Shown in pieces: positions 18,792 through 26,709 of a stretch of DNA of 64,000 bases. The stretch is taken from the NCBI RefSeq assembly GCF_041224545.1, contig NZ_JBGFGP010000176.1, forward strand, positions 268,546-332,545, in the 5' to 3' direction. The DNA comes from Sedimentitalea sp041224545 (GTDB lineage: Bacteria > Pseudomonadota > Alphaproteobacteria > Rhodobacterales > Rhodobacteraceae). How positions within the stretch are numbered: the first letter of the stretch is position 1; every line of letters starts with the position of its first letter. Made by a program: the position numbers and the translations under genes. Below the pieces are notes generated by a model. That model was not told the DNA's origin and did no database searches. It worked only from the letters and a program-made list of their open reading frames with translations.

Positions 18792-19481
18792 CTATTCGGC
18801 AGCTTCCGGGCTGCCACCGTCCGGATTATCCGTCGCCTCGACCTTTGCGGCCGCCTTGGCCTTGGTCGTGGTCCGGGGCTTCCTGCTCGGCGCAGCGGCC
18901 TTCTTGGGCGCGGCCTCGGTCTCGTTGGGCGCGTCCGCCTTCGTCGCCGGTTTGCGCGTACGCGGTTTCCGGGCCGGCTTTTTCGCCTTGTTCTCGGGTG
19001 TTTCCACCAGGCCGCTCTCGTCGCTTTCATCATTGCTCAGGTCAAGAACGTCGGGTTGCGGCGCGGCACCCGGATCGGGCTGATGCTGAGGCTCGGGCGT
19101 TGCGTCGGGTTCAGGCGCCTGACTCGTGGCGGCAGCGGCCTCGCGTTCCTGCCGTTCGGCGCGTTCGCGATCCCGTTCCGCCTGTCTCTCGCGATTCTGG
19201 CGTTCCTGCTCTTCGCGGCGACTTTCCATTTCCCGCTGCGCCTCGCTCAGAAGGCGCAGGTAATGCTCGGCATGCTGCTGGAAATTCTCGGTCGCCACGC
19301 GATCATTGGACAACTGCGCATCACGTGCCAGTTGGTTGTATTTCTCGATGATCTGCTGTGGCGTGCCACGTACCTTGCCTTCCGGGCCGGAACTGTCGAA
19401 AACCCGGTTGATGACATTTCCACCACCTTGCGACCGGTTGCGGTTCGACTTTGACCGCGAACGTGATTTGGACGATCTCAT
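18792..19481 (-). CDS. DUF4167 domain protein, basic and highly charged
   Basis: A 229-residue protein whose first 75 residues match DUF4167, a family nearly confined to Alphaproteobacteria. It opens with a Ser/Arg/Lys/Asn-rich stretch, then the conserved GTPQQIIEKYNQLARDAQLSNDR segment. A long charged coiled coil follows (about 95-130, Glu/Arg/Gln). The C-terminal half is Pro/Ala/Lys-rich and low complexity, with KPARKPRTRKP-type repeats. This looks like a nucleic-acid or ribosome-associated protein, but that is inference. It lies downstream of prfA-prmC on the same strand, with a 235-base AT-richer gap that could hold its own promoter. No strong ribosome site is visible. Confidence 0.87.
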   Translation of the reverse strand: MRSSKSRSRSKSNRNRSQGGGNVINRVFDSSGPEGKVRGTPQQIIEKYNQLARDAQLSNDRVATENFQQHAEHYLRLLSEAQREMESRREEQERQNRERQAERDRERAERQEREAAAATSQAPEPDATPEPQHQPDPGAAPQPDVLDLSNDESDESGLVETPENKAKKPARKPRTRKPATKADAPNETEAAPKKAAAPSRKPRTTTKAKAAAKVEATDNPDGGSPEAAE

Positions 19482-19716
19482 ATGCTTAGTGTCAGCCTTG
19501 TATTCGCTGTCTTTTGATCCGCTTCACGCCTCGTGCGTTCAAGTAAACACCGGATCATCGACTTTTTGGGCTTGTCGTTGCACGCGTGCTCGCTGAGCAT
19601 CTTTCGGGGCAACGTCCTTGAGTAACCATGTCCGGCAGTCGCAGACAAGTCTTTCTGAACATTTTTCGCGCAAATTTGCCTGAAATCGTGGTTTTCTGCC
19701 GCAGTTTACAGAAAAA

Positions 19717-20550
19717 TTATGGGGCTGATGCGCGGATGACACGTGGACGGCCATCAAGATCATGAATCACGTCGGCATCGCCCAATCCCGCCGCGAGCAG
19801 CAGCGCGCTGACCGCCTCTGCCTGTGTCGGGCCAATCTCGACGAGCACCCGTCCACCCGGACTGAGGTGCTGTAGCGCCCGCGCGGCAATCGCCCGGTAG
19901 GCTCCCAGCCCGTCGCCCCCGTCGGTGAGCGCCATCTCGGGCTCGTGCTGGCGAACTTCATCCTGAAGCCCCGGCATTTCGGCCTGCGCGATATAGGGCG
20001 GGTTCGACACGATCAGATCGAACGCACCGGACACCGCCTCGAACCAGTCCGAGCGCAGGATCTCGGCGCGCGATTGCACATTGTGAAGGACGGCGTTGGC
20101 GCTGGCCTGCAAACAGGCCGCCTCGCTCAGGTCCACGCCCATCCCGGTTGCCTGCGGCGTTTCGGCCAGCAGCGTCACCAGGATACAGCCCGATCCCACG
20201 CCAAGATCGAGTAACCGCGAAAACGGCTTTGACAACGCGGCTTCGATCAGCGTTTCGGTTTCCGGCCTTGGATCAAGCACTTCTCCGCTGATCTTGAAGC
20301 GGCGCCCATAGAATTGCCGCTCGCCCACCAGATGCGAGACCGGCACCCGGATAGACCTCAGCGCGATCAGTTGCTCATAGCGTTCGCCGATATCCGGCGC
20401 GAGATCCTCCGGCGCAATCAGCGTCACGCGCGCGGCTTCGATGCGCGCGGCATGGGCCAGCAGAATCCGCGCATCCCGTGCCGGCTCGGCCACGCCGGCC
20501 GCACGCAGGCGAGCGGTTGCGGCCACCATGGCCTGTGCCGCGGTCGTCAC
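19717..20550 (-). CDS. prmC: Peptide chain release factor N5-glutamine methyltransferase
   Basis: A 277-residue enzyme that methylates the glutamine of the GGQ motif in release factors. The SAM-binding loop DLGVGSG is at residues 115-121, the catalytic NPPY at 183-186, and PRPETE at 94-99. The start overlaps the stop of prfA, its substrate, by 4 bases, so enzyme and substrate are made together. A small inverted repeat (TTTTCTG at 19692 and CAGAAAA at 19709) lies right after the stop and may mark the transcript end. DUF4167 follows after a gap. Confidence 0.96.
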   Translation of the reverse strand: MTTAAQAMVAATARLRAAGVAEPARDARILLAHAARIEAARVTLIAPEDLAPDIGERYEQLIALRSIRVPVSHLVGERQFYGRRFKISGEVLDPRPETETLIEAALSKPFSRLLDLGVGSGCILVTLLAETPQATGMGVDLSEAACLQASANAVLHNVQSRAEILRSDWFEAVSGAFDLIVSNPPYIAQAEMPGLQDEVRQHEPEMALTDGGDGLGAYRAIAARALQHLSPGGRVLVEIGPTQAEAVSALLLAAGLGDADVIHDLDGRPRVIRASAP

Positions 20551-21602
20551 GCGCCCATCTCGGCAAGCAGACGGGCCTGATCGTCAGTGGTCAGCGCGTC
20601 GATCACCTCATCCAGGTCGCCCTGCATCACCTGATCGAGCTTGTAGAGCGTCAGGTTGATTCGATGATCGGTCATCCGGCCCTGCGGGAAGTTGTAGGTC
20701 CGGATACGTTCGGACCGGTCGCCACTGCCCACCTGCGCCGCGCGATCCGCGGATCGTTCACTGTCAACCCGCTGACGTTCCATGTCATAGAGCCGTGTCT
20801 TGAGCACCTGCATGGCGATTTCGCGATTGCGATGCTGACTTTTCTCGGAGCTGGTGACGACGATCCCGGTCGGCAGATGGGTGATGCGTACGGCGGAATC
20901 GGTGGTGTTCACGTGCTGCCCGCCTGCGCCAGAACTTCGCATCGTGTCGATCCGCAGGTCATTCGCGTCGATCTGGATGTCCACATCCTCGGCCTCGGGC
21001 AACACCGCCACGGTCGCGGCAGAGGTGTGAATGCGCCCGCCGCTTTCGGTCGTCGGCACGCGCTGCACCCTGTGCACACCGCTTTCGTATTTCATGCGGG
21101 CGAACACGTTCTGGCCCTTGATATGGGCAACGACTTCCTTGATCCCGCCCAGTTCGGTAGCCTGTTCCTCGATGATGTCAAAACCCCAACCACGGGTCTC
21201 GGCGTATCGCTGATACATCCGCAGAAGATCGGCGGCGAACAACGCGGCCTCGTCCCCGCCCGTCCCCGGACGAATCTCCAGCATCGCAGGGCGTCCATCG
21301 GCTTCGTCACGCGGCAACAGGCTGAGTTGCAGCGCATGTTCCGCCTCGGGCAGCCGCGCGCGCAGCAGCGGCAGTTCTTCCTCGGCCAGTTCCTTCATGT
21401 CGGGATCCGCCAGCATCGTCTCGGCCTCGGCCAGTTCTTCGCGCAGGCGGCGATAGGTCTCGATCTGTTCGACCACGGGGCGCAGGTCGGAATACTCCTT
21501 GGCCAGCGCGGCAATGTCGCCGCCGCTGGCACCATCGGCCATTGCGGCTTCAAGGAACTGAAACCGCTGGTTGATCTGTTCTAGGCGTTCTTCAGGGACC
21601 AT
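20547..21602 (-). CDS. prfA: Peptide chain release factor 1
   Basis: A 351-residue release factor for UAA and UAG stop codons. The GGQ motif that triggers peptide hydrolysis is at residues 227-229. The anticodon-like PxT tripeptide appears as PTT at 183-185, which marks RF1 and not RF2. The gene overlaps prmC by 4 bases. A 61-base gap separates it from the divergent secreted-protein gene at 21664, and the prfA promoter must be in or near that gap. Confidence 0.97.
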   Translation of the reverse strand: MVPEERLEQINQRFQFLEAAMADGASGGDIAALAKEYSDLRPVVEQIETYRRLREELAEAETMLADPDMKELAEEELPLLRARLPEAEHALQLSLLPRDEADGRPAMLEIRPGTGGDEAALFAADLLRMYQRYAETRGWGFDIIEEQATELGGIKEVVAHIKGQNVFARMKYESGVHRVQRVPTTESGGRIHTSAATVAVLPEAEDVDIQIDANDLRIDTMRSSGAGGQHVNTTDSAVRITHLPTGIVVTSSEKSQHRNREIAMQVLKTRLYDMERQRVDSERSADRAAQVGSGDRSERIRTYNFPQGRMTDHRINLTLYKLDQVMQGDLDEVIDALTTDDQARLLAEMGA

Positions 21603-21628
21603 CTGCGGGGTTTCTTATATCGGGGGTC

Positions 21629-21657
21629 TTTGGTCAAGGGGCAGGCTGTGCTAGGAT
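21629..21657 (+). promoter_or_regulatory. Possible promoter placing the start at a leaderless ATG
   Basis: TTGGTC at 21630-21635, a 16-base spacer and TAGGAT at 21652-21657 form a fair sigma-70 type promoter. The expected transcription start is at or next to the ATG at 21664, and no ribosome site is present between. This would give a leaderless mRNA. Confidence 0.3.
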
Positions 21658-21663
21658 CTCGCA

Positions 21664-21954
21664 ATGAGAGGTGTTTTCCTGCCGATACTGCTCGCTTGCA
21701 CATCCCCGGCCCTCGCCGATGTGACCGGTCCGGGTGGCAAGGTGCAGGAGTGCTACTGCACCGACAAGAGCGGCGCGCGGGTCGATCTGGGTGAAACCAT
21801 CTGCCTGCAGGTCGATGGCCGCATGTTCATGGCCCAGTGCCAGATGTCGCTGAACGTTCCGATGTGGCGCGAGATTCGCGAAGGTTGCCTGTCATCACGG
21901 CTCCAGGGCATCGATCCAGTTCTCGACGCGGGCGCGGTTCACCCCCAGATCTGA
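21664..21954 (+). CDS. Small secreted cysteine-containing protein, unknown function
   Basis: A 96-residue protein with a signal peptide ending around SPALA-D (residue 19). The mature part has five cysteines, including a CYC pair, and the pattern GETICLQVDGRMFMAQCQMSLN, which suggests disulfides and a periplasmic or secreted place. I do not recognise the family. The last 60 bases overlap the 3' end of the DUF1499 gene on the other strand, and the final 25 residues look less constrained. No ribosome site precedes the ATG, and a possible promoter would start transcription on it. Confidence 0.7.
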   Translation: MRGVFLPILLACTSPALADVTGPGGKVQECYCTDKSGARVDLGETICLQVDGRMFMAQCQMSLNVPMWREIREGCLSSRLQGIDPVLDAGAVHPQI

Positions 21955-22308
21955 TTTTCCGAACCGCGCACGGCCATAGATCTCCAGGCGGTCGCCCACC
22001 TGCCGTGCCGTCGTGTAGTCCGGAAAACCAAAGACGACAGATCGGGTGACATAGGTGACCATCCCCTCGTCCACCGACCCGAACAGCCGTTTGGTATGCG
22101 GCTCGGCGACGGCAATTGCATCAAACCGGGCCAGACCGTCACCGCCCGTATCGACGACGCGAGTCACGCCATTTGCAAAATCACCGGCCTGTAGTCCGTC
22201 AGGCGTCTGATGCCATTTTCCCGGATCGCTGGGCGCAAGCCGGACATAGCCCATCGCCACGACAGCAAGGGTCACACACAGCCATACGATCACCATCACA
22301 CGTCTCAT
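21895..22308 (-). CDS. DUF1499 membrane-anchored protein
   Basis: A 137-residue protein with one N-terminal helix (about residues 4-22) followed by a domain with the DUF1499 pattern TYVTRSVVFGFPDYTT and LEIYGRARFGKSDLGVNRARVENWI. The domain is likely periplasmic. The function of the family is not known. The 3' end overlaps the secreted-protein gene on the other strand by 60 bases. Downstream of the M20 amidohydrolase gene on the same strand, it begins 31 bases after that gene ends and could share its transcript. Confidence 0.85.
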   Translation of the reverse strand: MRRVMVIVWLCVTLAVVAMGYVRLAPSDPGKWHQTPDGLQAGDFANGVTRVVDTGGDGLARFDAIAVAEPHTKRLFGSVDEGMVTYVTRSVVFGFPDYTTARQVGDRLEIYGRARFGKSDLGVNRARVENWIDALEP

Positions 22309-22339
22309 TTCCCAGTTTCACAAGCCATCTGCCGTCAGC

Positions 22340-23518
22340 CTAGGCGGCCTCTGTCACCGACAGAGGCTGCGCCCGCTCCACGAGGCGCGCGAAGAACGAG
22401 GCCCCGACCGGTGCAACCTCGTCGTTGAAATTATACGCCGGGTGGTGCAGCCCGGCGGTATCGCCCTGCCCCAGGAACAGATAGGCCCCGGGCCGTTCCT
22501 GCAGCATATAGGAGAAATCCTCTGCCCCCATTTCGCGCCCGGCCTCGGCCATCACGCGTCCTTCGCCAGAGATTTCGCGGGCAATATCCGCCGCGAATGC
22601 GGTTTTTTCCGGATCGTTGACCGTCGCCGGATAACCGACCTCATAGCGAAGTTCCGCCGTCACCCCATAGCTCGCCGCCTGCCCCGCGACGATGGCGGCC
22701 ATGCGCTCCTGTACCATCTGCTGCACCCGGCGATCAAAGGTGCGCACGGTGCCGTTGATATAGGCGGTATCGGGGATCACGTTGTCTACGGTGCCGGTGT
22801 GAATCTGCGTCACCGAGATGACCAGATCGTCCAGCGCATAATGGTTGCGGCTCACGATGGTCTGTATCGCCTGCGCGATGCCGCAGGCGGCCATCACCGG
22901 ATCACGGGTTTCATGGGGCATTGCGCCATGCCCGCCGACCCCCTGAATGTCGATATGGAAGGTATCCACCGCCGCCATCAGCGCTCCGGGCGTGGTGTAA
23001 AAGCCACCTTCCTCGAAGCCCGGCGCGTTATGCAACGCATAGACCTGCGAGATCCCGTAGCGATCGAGTATGCCCTCCTGCACCATGACCTCGGCACCCC
23101 CGCCCGACTCTTCGGCGGGTTGAAAAATCAGCGCCACGCGCCCGGCAAAATTACGGGTTTCCGCAAGATAACGCGCCGCACCGAGCAGCATGGTGGTATG
23201 GCCATCATGGCCACAGGCGTGCATTTTACCATCATGGGTGCTGGCATAGTCCAGGCCGGTTTCCTCGGTGATCGGCAAGCCGTCGAAATCCGCGCGCAAG
23301 CCTATGGTCGGACCCGCTTCGCTGCCCTCGATCAGCGCAACGATGCCCGTCTGCGCGATCCCTTCCTCTACCGAATCCACCCCGAATTCGCGCAGCCGCT
23401 CGGCGATGAACGCCGCGGTCTTGGGACAATCGAAGCCCAGTTCCGGAATGGTATGCAGGTAGTGCCGCCATTCGCTCATTTCGGCAGAAAAATCGGCAAT
23501 GCGGTTGACGACGGGCAT
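22340..23518 (-). CDS. M20 family amidohydrolase (hippurate hydrolase-like)
   Basis: A 392-residue metal-dependent amidohydrolase of the M20D type. It shows the metal ligands in HACGHDGHTTMLL and FQPAEESGGGAE, and a central dimerisation domain (about residues 180-295). Relatives cleave N-acyl amino acids, hippurate or indole-acetic acid conjugates, and the exact substrate cannot be told. An AGGAG site just upstream of 23518 fixes the start. It is divergent from mazG with 62 bases between starts. Confidence 0.92.
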   Translation of the reverse strand: MPVVNRIADFSAEMSEWRHYLHTIPELGFDCPKTAAFIAERLREFGVDSVEEGIAQTGIVALIEGSEAGPTIGLRADFDGLPITEETGLDYASTHDGKMHACGHDGHTTMLLGAARYLAETRNFAGRVALIFQPAEESGGGAEVMVQEGILDRYGISQVYALHNAPGFEEGGFYTTPGALMAAVDTFHIDIQGVGGHGAMPHETRDPVMAACGIAQAIQTIVSRNHYALDDLVISVTQIHTGTVDNVIPDTAYINGTVRTFDRRVQQMVQERMAAIVAGQAASYGVTAELRYEVGYPATVNDPEKTAFAADIAREISGEGRVMAEAGREMGAEDFSYMLQERPGAYLFLGQGDTAGLHHPAYNFNDEVAPVGASFFARLVERAQPLSVTEAA

Positions 23519-23580
23519 GAGGTGGACTCCTGTCTCGCGGAATGGATTATTCATCTGACACAGGAACAGAGGCCGCCGCA

Positions 23581-24405
23581 ATGCCCGATGATACGCTGAT
23601 ACATGACCGGAACGCAGGAATAGAACGGTTGCTGGAAATCATGCGTCGCCTGCGCGATCCCGAGACCGGATGTCCCTGGGATGTCGAACAGGATTTCGCC
23701 TCGATCGCGCCCTACACGATTGAAGAGGCCTATGAGGTTGCCGACGCGATTGACCGCCAGGACTGGAACGAATTGCAGGGTGAACTGGGCGATCTGCTGT
23801 TGCAGACCGTCTATCACACACAGATGGGCGAGGAAGCCGGTCACTTCGATTTTCAATCGGTGGTGCGGGCAATCTCCGACAAGATGGTCGCACGCCACCC
23901 GCATGTCTTTGGCGATGAATCGCGCGACAAGTCGGCGGAACAGCAGACTGCCGACTGGGAGGCGATCAAGGCCGTGGAACGGGCGGGCAAGGCACAGCAG
24001 GGCACGCTTGACGGCGTCGCCGTGGGCCTGCCTGCGTTGCTGCGGGCCTACAAGCTGCAAAAGCGCGCTGCCCGCGTCGGATTCGACTGGCCCGATGCGT
24101 CACATGTCCTGAACAAGATCAGCGAGGAATGCGCCGAGCTTGTCGAGGCGCGCGACGCGCAGGACACCGACCATGCAGAAGAGGAATTTGGCGATCTGCT
24201 TTTTGTGATGGCCAATCTCGCGCGTCACATGGGCATAGATCCCGAGGCCGCCCTGCGCCGCGCCAATGCCAAGTTCATCCGGCGGTTCCAGGGGGTTGAA
24301 ATGCATCTGGCGGAGAAGGGAAAATCACCAAAAGACAGCGATCTGGCCGAAATGGACCTGCTGTGGAACAAGGTCAAGGATGCCGAAAAAGCGGCAACGG
24401 CCTGA
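23581..24405 (+). CDS. mazG: Nucleoside triphosphate pyrophosphohydrolase MazG
   Basis: A 274-residue protein with two MazG domains, like the E. coli enzyme. Domain 1 begins with RLRDPETGCPWDVEQDF, and both domains have the EE-acidic helices (YTIEEAYEVADAI and ISEECAELVEA) that bind magnesium. It degrades non-canonical or excess NTPs, and in other bacteria dGTP, dUTP or ppGpp-linked pools. The start at 23581 is chosen by alignment; an in-frame ATG 39 bases upstream is possible. A sulfotransferase gene follows 11 bases later with its own AAGGGG site. Confidence 0.95.
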   Translation: MPDDTLIHDRNAGIERLLEIMRRLRDPETGCPWDVEQDFASIAPYTIEEAYEVADAIDRQDWNELQGELGDLLLQTVYHTQMGEEAGHFDFQSVVRAISDKMVARHPHVFGDESRDKSAEQQTADWEAIKAVERAGKAQQGTLDGVAVGLPALLRAYKLQKRAARVGFDWPDASHVLNKISEECAELVEARDAQDTDHAEEEFGDLLFVMANLARHMGIDPEAALRRANAKFIRRFQGVEMHLAEKGKSPKDSDLAEMDLLWNKVKDAEKAATA

Positions 24406-24416
24406 AGGGGAAACGA

Positions 24417-25070
24417 ATGGTCGTCCATATCGACGCGTACAAGATCGCCTACATGCCACTGCCGAAAGCGGCCTGCACCTCGGTAAAGGCCGGGCTGGCG
24501 CTGGTTGATCCGGCCATCGACACATCACTTGAGACGATCGCGCAAAACCCCGACATCGTGCATGGCTATTACCGGACCCGACGGTTTCGACCGCACCGGT
24601 GGCAGGCCTACGAAGGCTGGTGGCGGTTTGCAGTTGTCCGCGATCCTCTCAAGCGCCTGTTATCGGCCTATACCGACCGTGTGGTGAAACGACGGGATCT
24701 CTACAAGAGCCCGAAGCTCAGGCGCCAGGACGCCACCCTTCCCCGCGATCCGGACCCGGATTTCTTCTTCCGGCACTTGCCCGAATACCGACAGGCTGCA
24801 TCCGTCATCAAGCATCATGTCCTGCCCGCCCATCTGTTCATCGGATTGAAACCGCACCGGTATGATCGTGTCTACAAAATCGAGGAAATGGGCGAACTGG
24901 CCCGCGATCTTGCCGAACGGATCGGTCAGGACGTCAACCTGCCCCGCTTCAACGAAAGTTCGGACAAACTCGATTATGCCGACCTTCAGCCTGATACCCA
25001 AAGCTGTATTCGCGAATTTCTGAACGAGGATTACGAACAGCTGGACGCATATTATCCACGACCGTGGTAG
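24417..25070 (+). CDS. Sulfotransferase family protein (family 2-like)
   Basis: A 217-residue protein with two signatures of PAPS-dependent sulfotransferases: the 5'-phosphosulfate loop LPKAACTS (residues 15-22) and the 3'-phosphate motif VVRDPLKRLLSAY (73-85). Similar bacterial proteins modify carbohydrates or cell-surface material, and the acceptor here is unknown. It is short but appears complete. The start at 24417 follows AAGGGG and lies 11 bases after mazG, so the pair may be one transcript. No PAPS synthesis or glycan genes are nearby, so context gives no substrate. Confidence 0.8.
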   Translation: MVVHIDAYKIAYMPLPKAACTSVKAGLALVDPAIDTSLETIAQNPDIVHGYYRTRRFRPHRWQAYEGWWRFAVVRDPLKRLLSAYTDRVVKRRDLYKSPKLRRQDATLPRDPDPDFFFRHLPEYRQAASVIKHHVLPAHLFIGLKPHRYDRVYKIEEMGELARDLAERIGQDVNLPRFNESSDKLDYADLQPDTQSCIREFLNEDYEQLDAYYPRPW

Positions 25071-25145
25071 CCGGCACGGCCGGGACGCTGGACAAAGCGC
25101 CGGAGGATTGACACTGTTTCCCCTTGTCGGAGCGAAAGGCACATC

Positions 25146-26087
25146 ATGAGCACGCGCGAGATCATCATCGATACCGATCCGGGACAGGACGATGCGGTCG
25201 CCATCCTGCTCGCGCTTGCCAGCCCGGACGAGATCGATGTCCTTGGAATCACCGCCGTGGCCGGCAACGTGCCTCTGGCCCTGACGGCCAGGAATGCGCG
25301 GATCGTCTGTGAACTGGCGGGCCGGCCGGATATTGCCGTCCACGCGGGATGTGACCGTCCCCTCGGTCGTCCTCTGGTCACCGCTGAGCATGTTCACGGC
25401 GAAACCGGGCTGAACGGTCCGGTGCTGCCCGATCCCGTGATGCCGCTGCAAGAGGAACACGGGGTCGATTTCATCATTCGCACCCTGCGCGCGCAGGAAA
25501 GCGGCACGGTGACGCTCTGTCCGCTGGGGCCGCTCACCAATATCGCGATGGCGCTGGTCAAGGCCCCAGATATCGCCGAACGCATCGCGGAAATCGTGCT
25601 GATGGGCGGTGCCTATTTCGAGGTGGGCAATATTACGCCGACTGCCGAGTTCAACATTTACGTCGATCCGCAGGCCGCGGATATCGTATTCAAATCCGGC
25701 GTTCCGATCACCGTGATGCCGCTGGATGTCACGCACAAGGCACTGGTCACGCGCCCGCGCAACGATGCGTTTCGCGCATTGGGCACCCGCGTCGGCACGG
25801 CGGTGGCCGAGATGACCGATTTTTTCGAACGCTTCGACAAGGAAAAATACGGCAGCCAGGGCGCACCGTTGCACGACCCCTGCGTCATCGCCTACCTGAT
25901 CAGGCCGGATCTGTTCATGGGTCGCCATGTGAATGTGGAGATCGAGACCAACTCGGAACTGACGCTTGGCATGACCGTCGCGGACTGGTGGGGCGTGACC
26001 GACCGCGCACCGAACGCGATGTTCATGGGAGATATCGATTCCGATGGCTTTTTCGCCCTTTTGACCGAACGCCTTGCCAGGTTGTGA
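25146..26087 (+). CDS. Inosine-uridine preferring nucleoside hydrolase family protein
   Basis: A 313-residue calcium-dependent hydrolase that splits ribonucleosides into ribose and base. The N-terminal metal site IDTDPGQDDA (residues 8-17) is diagnostic. Later motifs are EFNIYVDPQAA and the HDPCVIAYL element. Without the substrate-loop residues I cannot say whether it prefers purines or pyrimidines. It stands alone, preceded by 75 noncoding bases, and is followed 48 bases later by an acetyltransferase gene. Confidence 0.93.
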   Translation: MSTREIIIDTDPGQDDAVAILLALASPDEIDVLGITAVAGNVPLALTARNARIVCELAGRPDIAVHAGCDRPLGRPLVTAEHVHGETGLNGPVLPDPVMPLQEEHGVDFIIRTLRAQESGTVTLCPLGPLTNIAMALVKAPDIAERIAEIVLMGGAYFEVGNITPTAEFNIYVDPQAADIVFKSGVPITVMPLDVTHKALVTRPRNDAFRALGTRVGTAVAEMTDFFERFDKEKYGSQGAPLHDPCVIAYLIRPDLFMGRHVNVEIETNSELTLGMTVADWWGVTDRAPNAMFMGDIDSDGFFALLTERLARL

Positions 26088-26135
26088 TCATCGCCGACCG
26101 CCACCCCTTGTTTGCACAGAACCGAAAGCAGCCCC

Positions 26136-26585
26136 ATGAGCGCCTCTCTCCATCTCGCCAAGCCCGATGATCTGGACCGCCTGACCACCCTGGTGGCGGC
26201 CTTTCACGCGGAACAGGGGATCGAACAATCGGACGAGGCCCGACGCGCCGGTCTTGCGCCGTTGCTCGACGGTATTCCCCACGGTGCGGCCTATCTGATC
26301 GGCCCGGCCCGCGCCCCGATCGGCTACGTGATCATCACCTTTGGCTGGTCCGTGGAGTACGGCGGCCTGGACGGGATCATCGACGAGATCTACCTGCGCC
26401 CGCCGGTGCGCAAGCGCGGCATCGCAACCGAGGTCCTGATCAGCCTGCCCAAGGCGCTCGCCGAAGCGGGCGTCAAGGGCCTGCATCTCGAAGTCGATCG
26501 CGAAAATGAAACTGCGCAAAAGCTCTACGCCCGCGCGGGTTTCCGCGCGCGCGAGCGTTACATGCTGATGAGCAGGACCCTGTAG
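26136..26585 (+). CDS. GNAT family N-acetyltransferase
   Basis: A 149-residue protein with the GNAT fold. The acetyl-CoA loop is VRKRGIATEVL (motif A), and the C-terminal LEVDRENETAQKLYARAGFR is the usual motif B. The conserved DGIIDEIYLRP before the loop is typical of small-molecule acetyltransferases. The substrate is unknown. I chose the ATG at 26136; an in-frame start 24 bases earlier is possible. It is convergent to eno across a 124-base gap with strong palindromes. Confidence 0.88.
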   Translation: MSASLHLAKPDDLDRLTTLVAAFHAEQGIEQSDEARRAGLAPLLDGIPHGAAYLIGPARAPIGYVIITFGWSVEYGGLDGIIDEIYLRPPVRKRGIATEVLISLPKALAEAGVKGLHLEVDRENETAQKLYARAGFRARERYMLMSRTL

Positions 26586-26643
26586 AGCACGCGACGGCGA
26601 GGACTCGCGGCAGGCTGTGTCCCCTCGTGATACGCACGGCAGA

Positions 26644-26692
26644 GTTCGGCGCCGAACGCATCCCCACGCTGACGACCACCGCCAGCGTGGGG
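26644..26692. terminator. Palindrome pair between GNAT gene and eno
   Basis: GTTCGGCGCCGAAC at 26644-26657 is a perfect 14-base palindrome. CCCCACGCTG at 26662-26671 and CAGCGTGGGG at 26683-26692 form a perfect 10-base stem with an 11-base loop. The place between two convergent genes suggests a bidirectional terminator, though neither hairpin has a T run. Confidence 0.5.
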
Positions 26693-26709
26693 CCTTGTCA
26701 TAGCGTCCG

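Noticed and set aside
18747..18800. GCCGAAT and ATTCGGC arms around a small GTGTC-GACAC hairpin between rsmA and DUF4167
   Set aside because: The outer arms are far apart and the right one overlaps the DUF4167 stop; there is no T run, so a terminator call would be weak.
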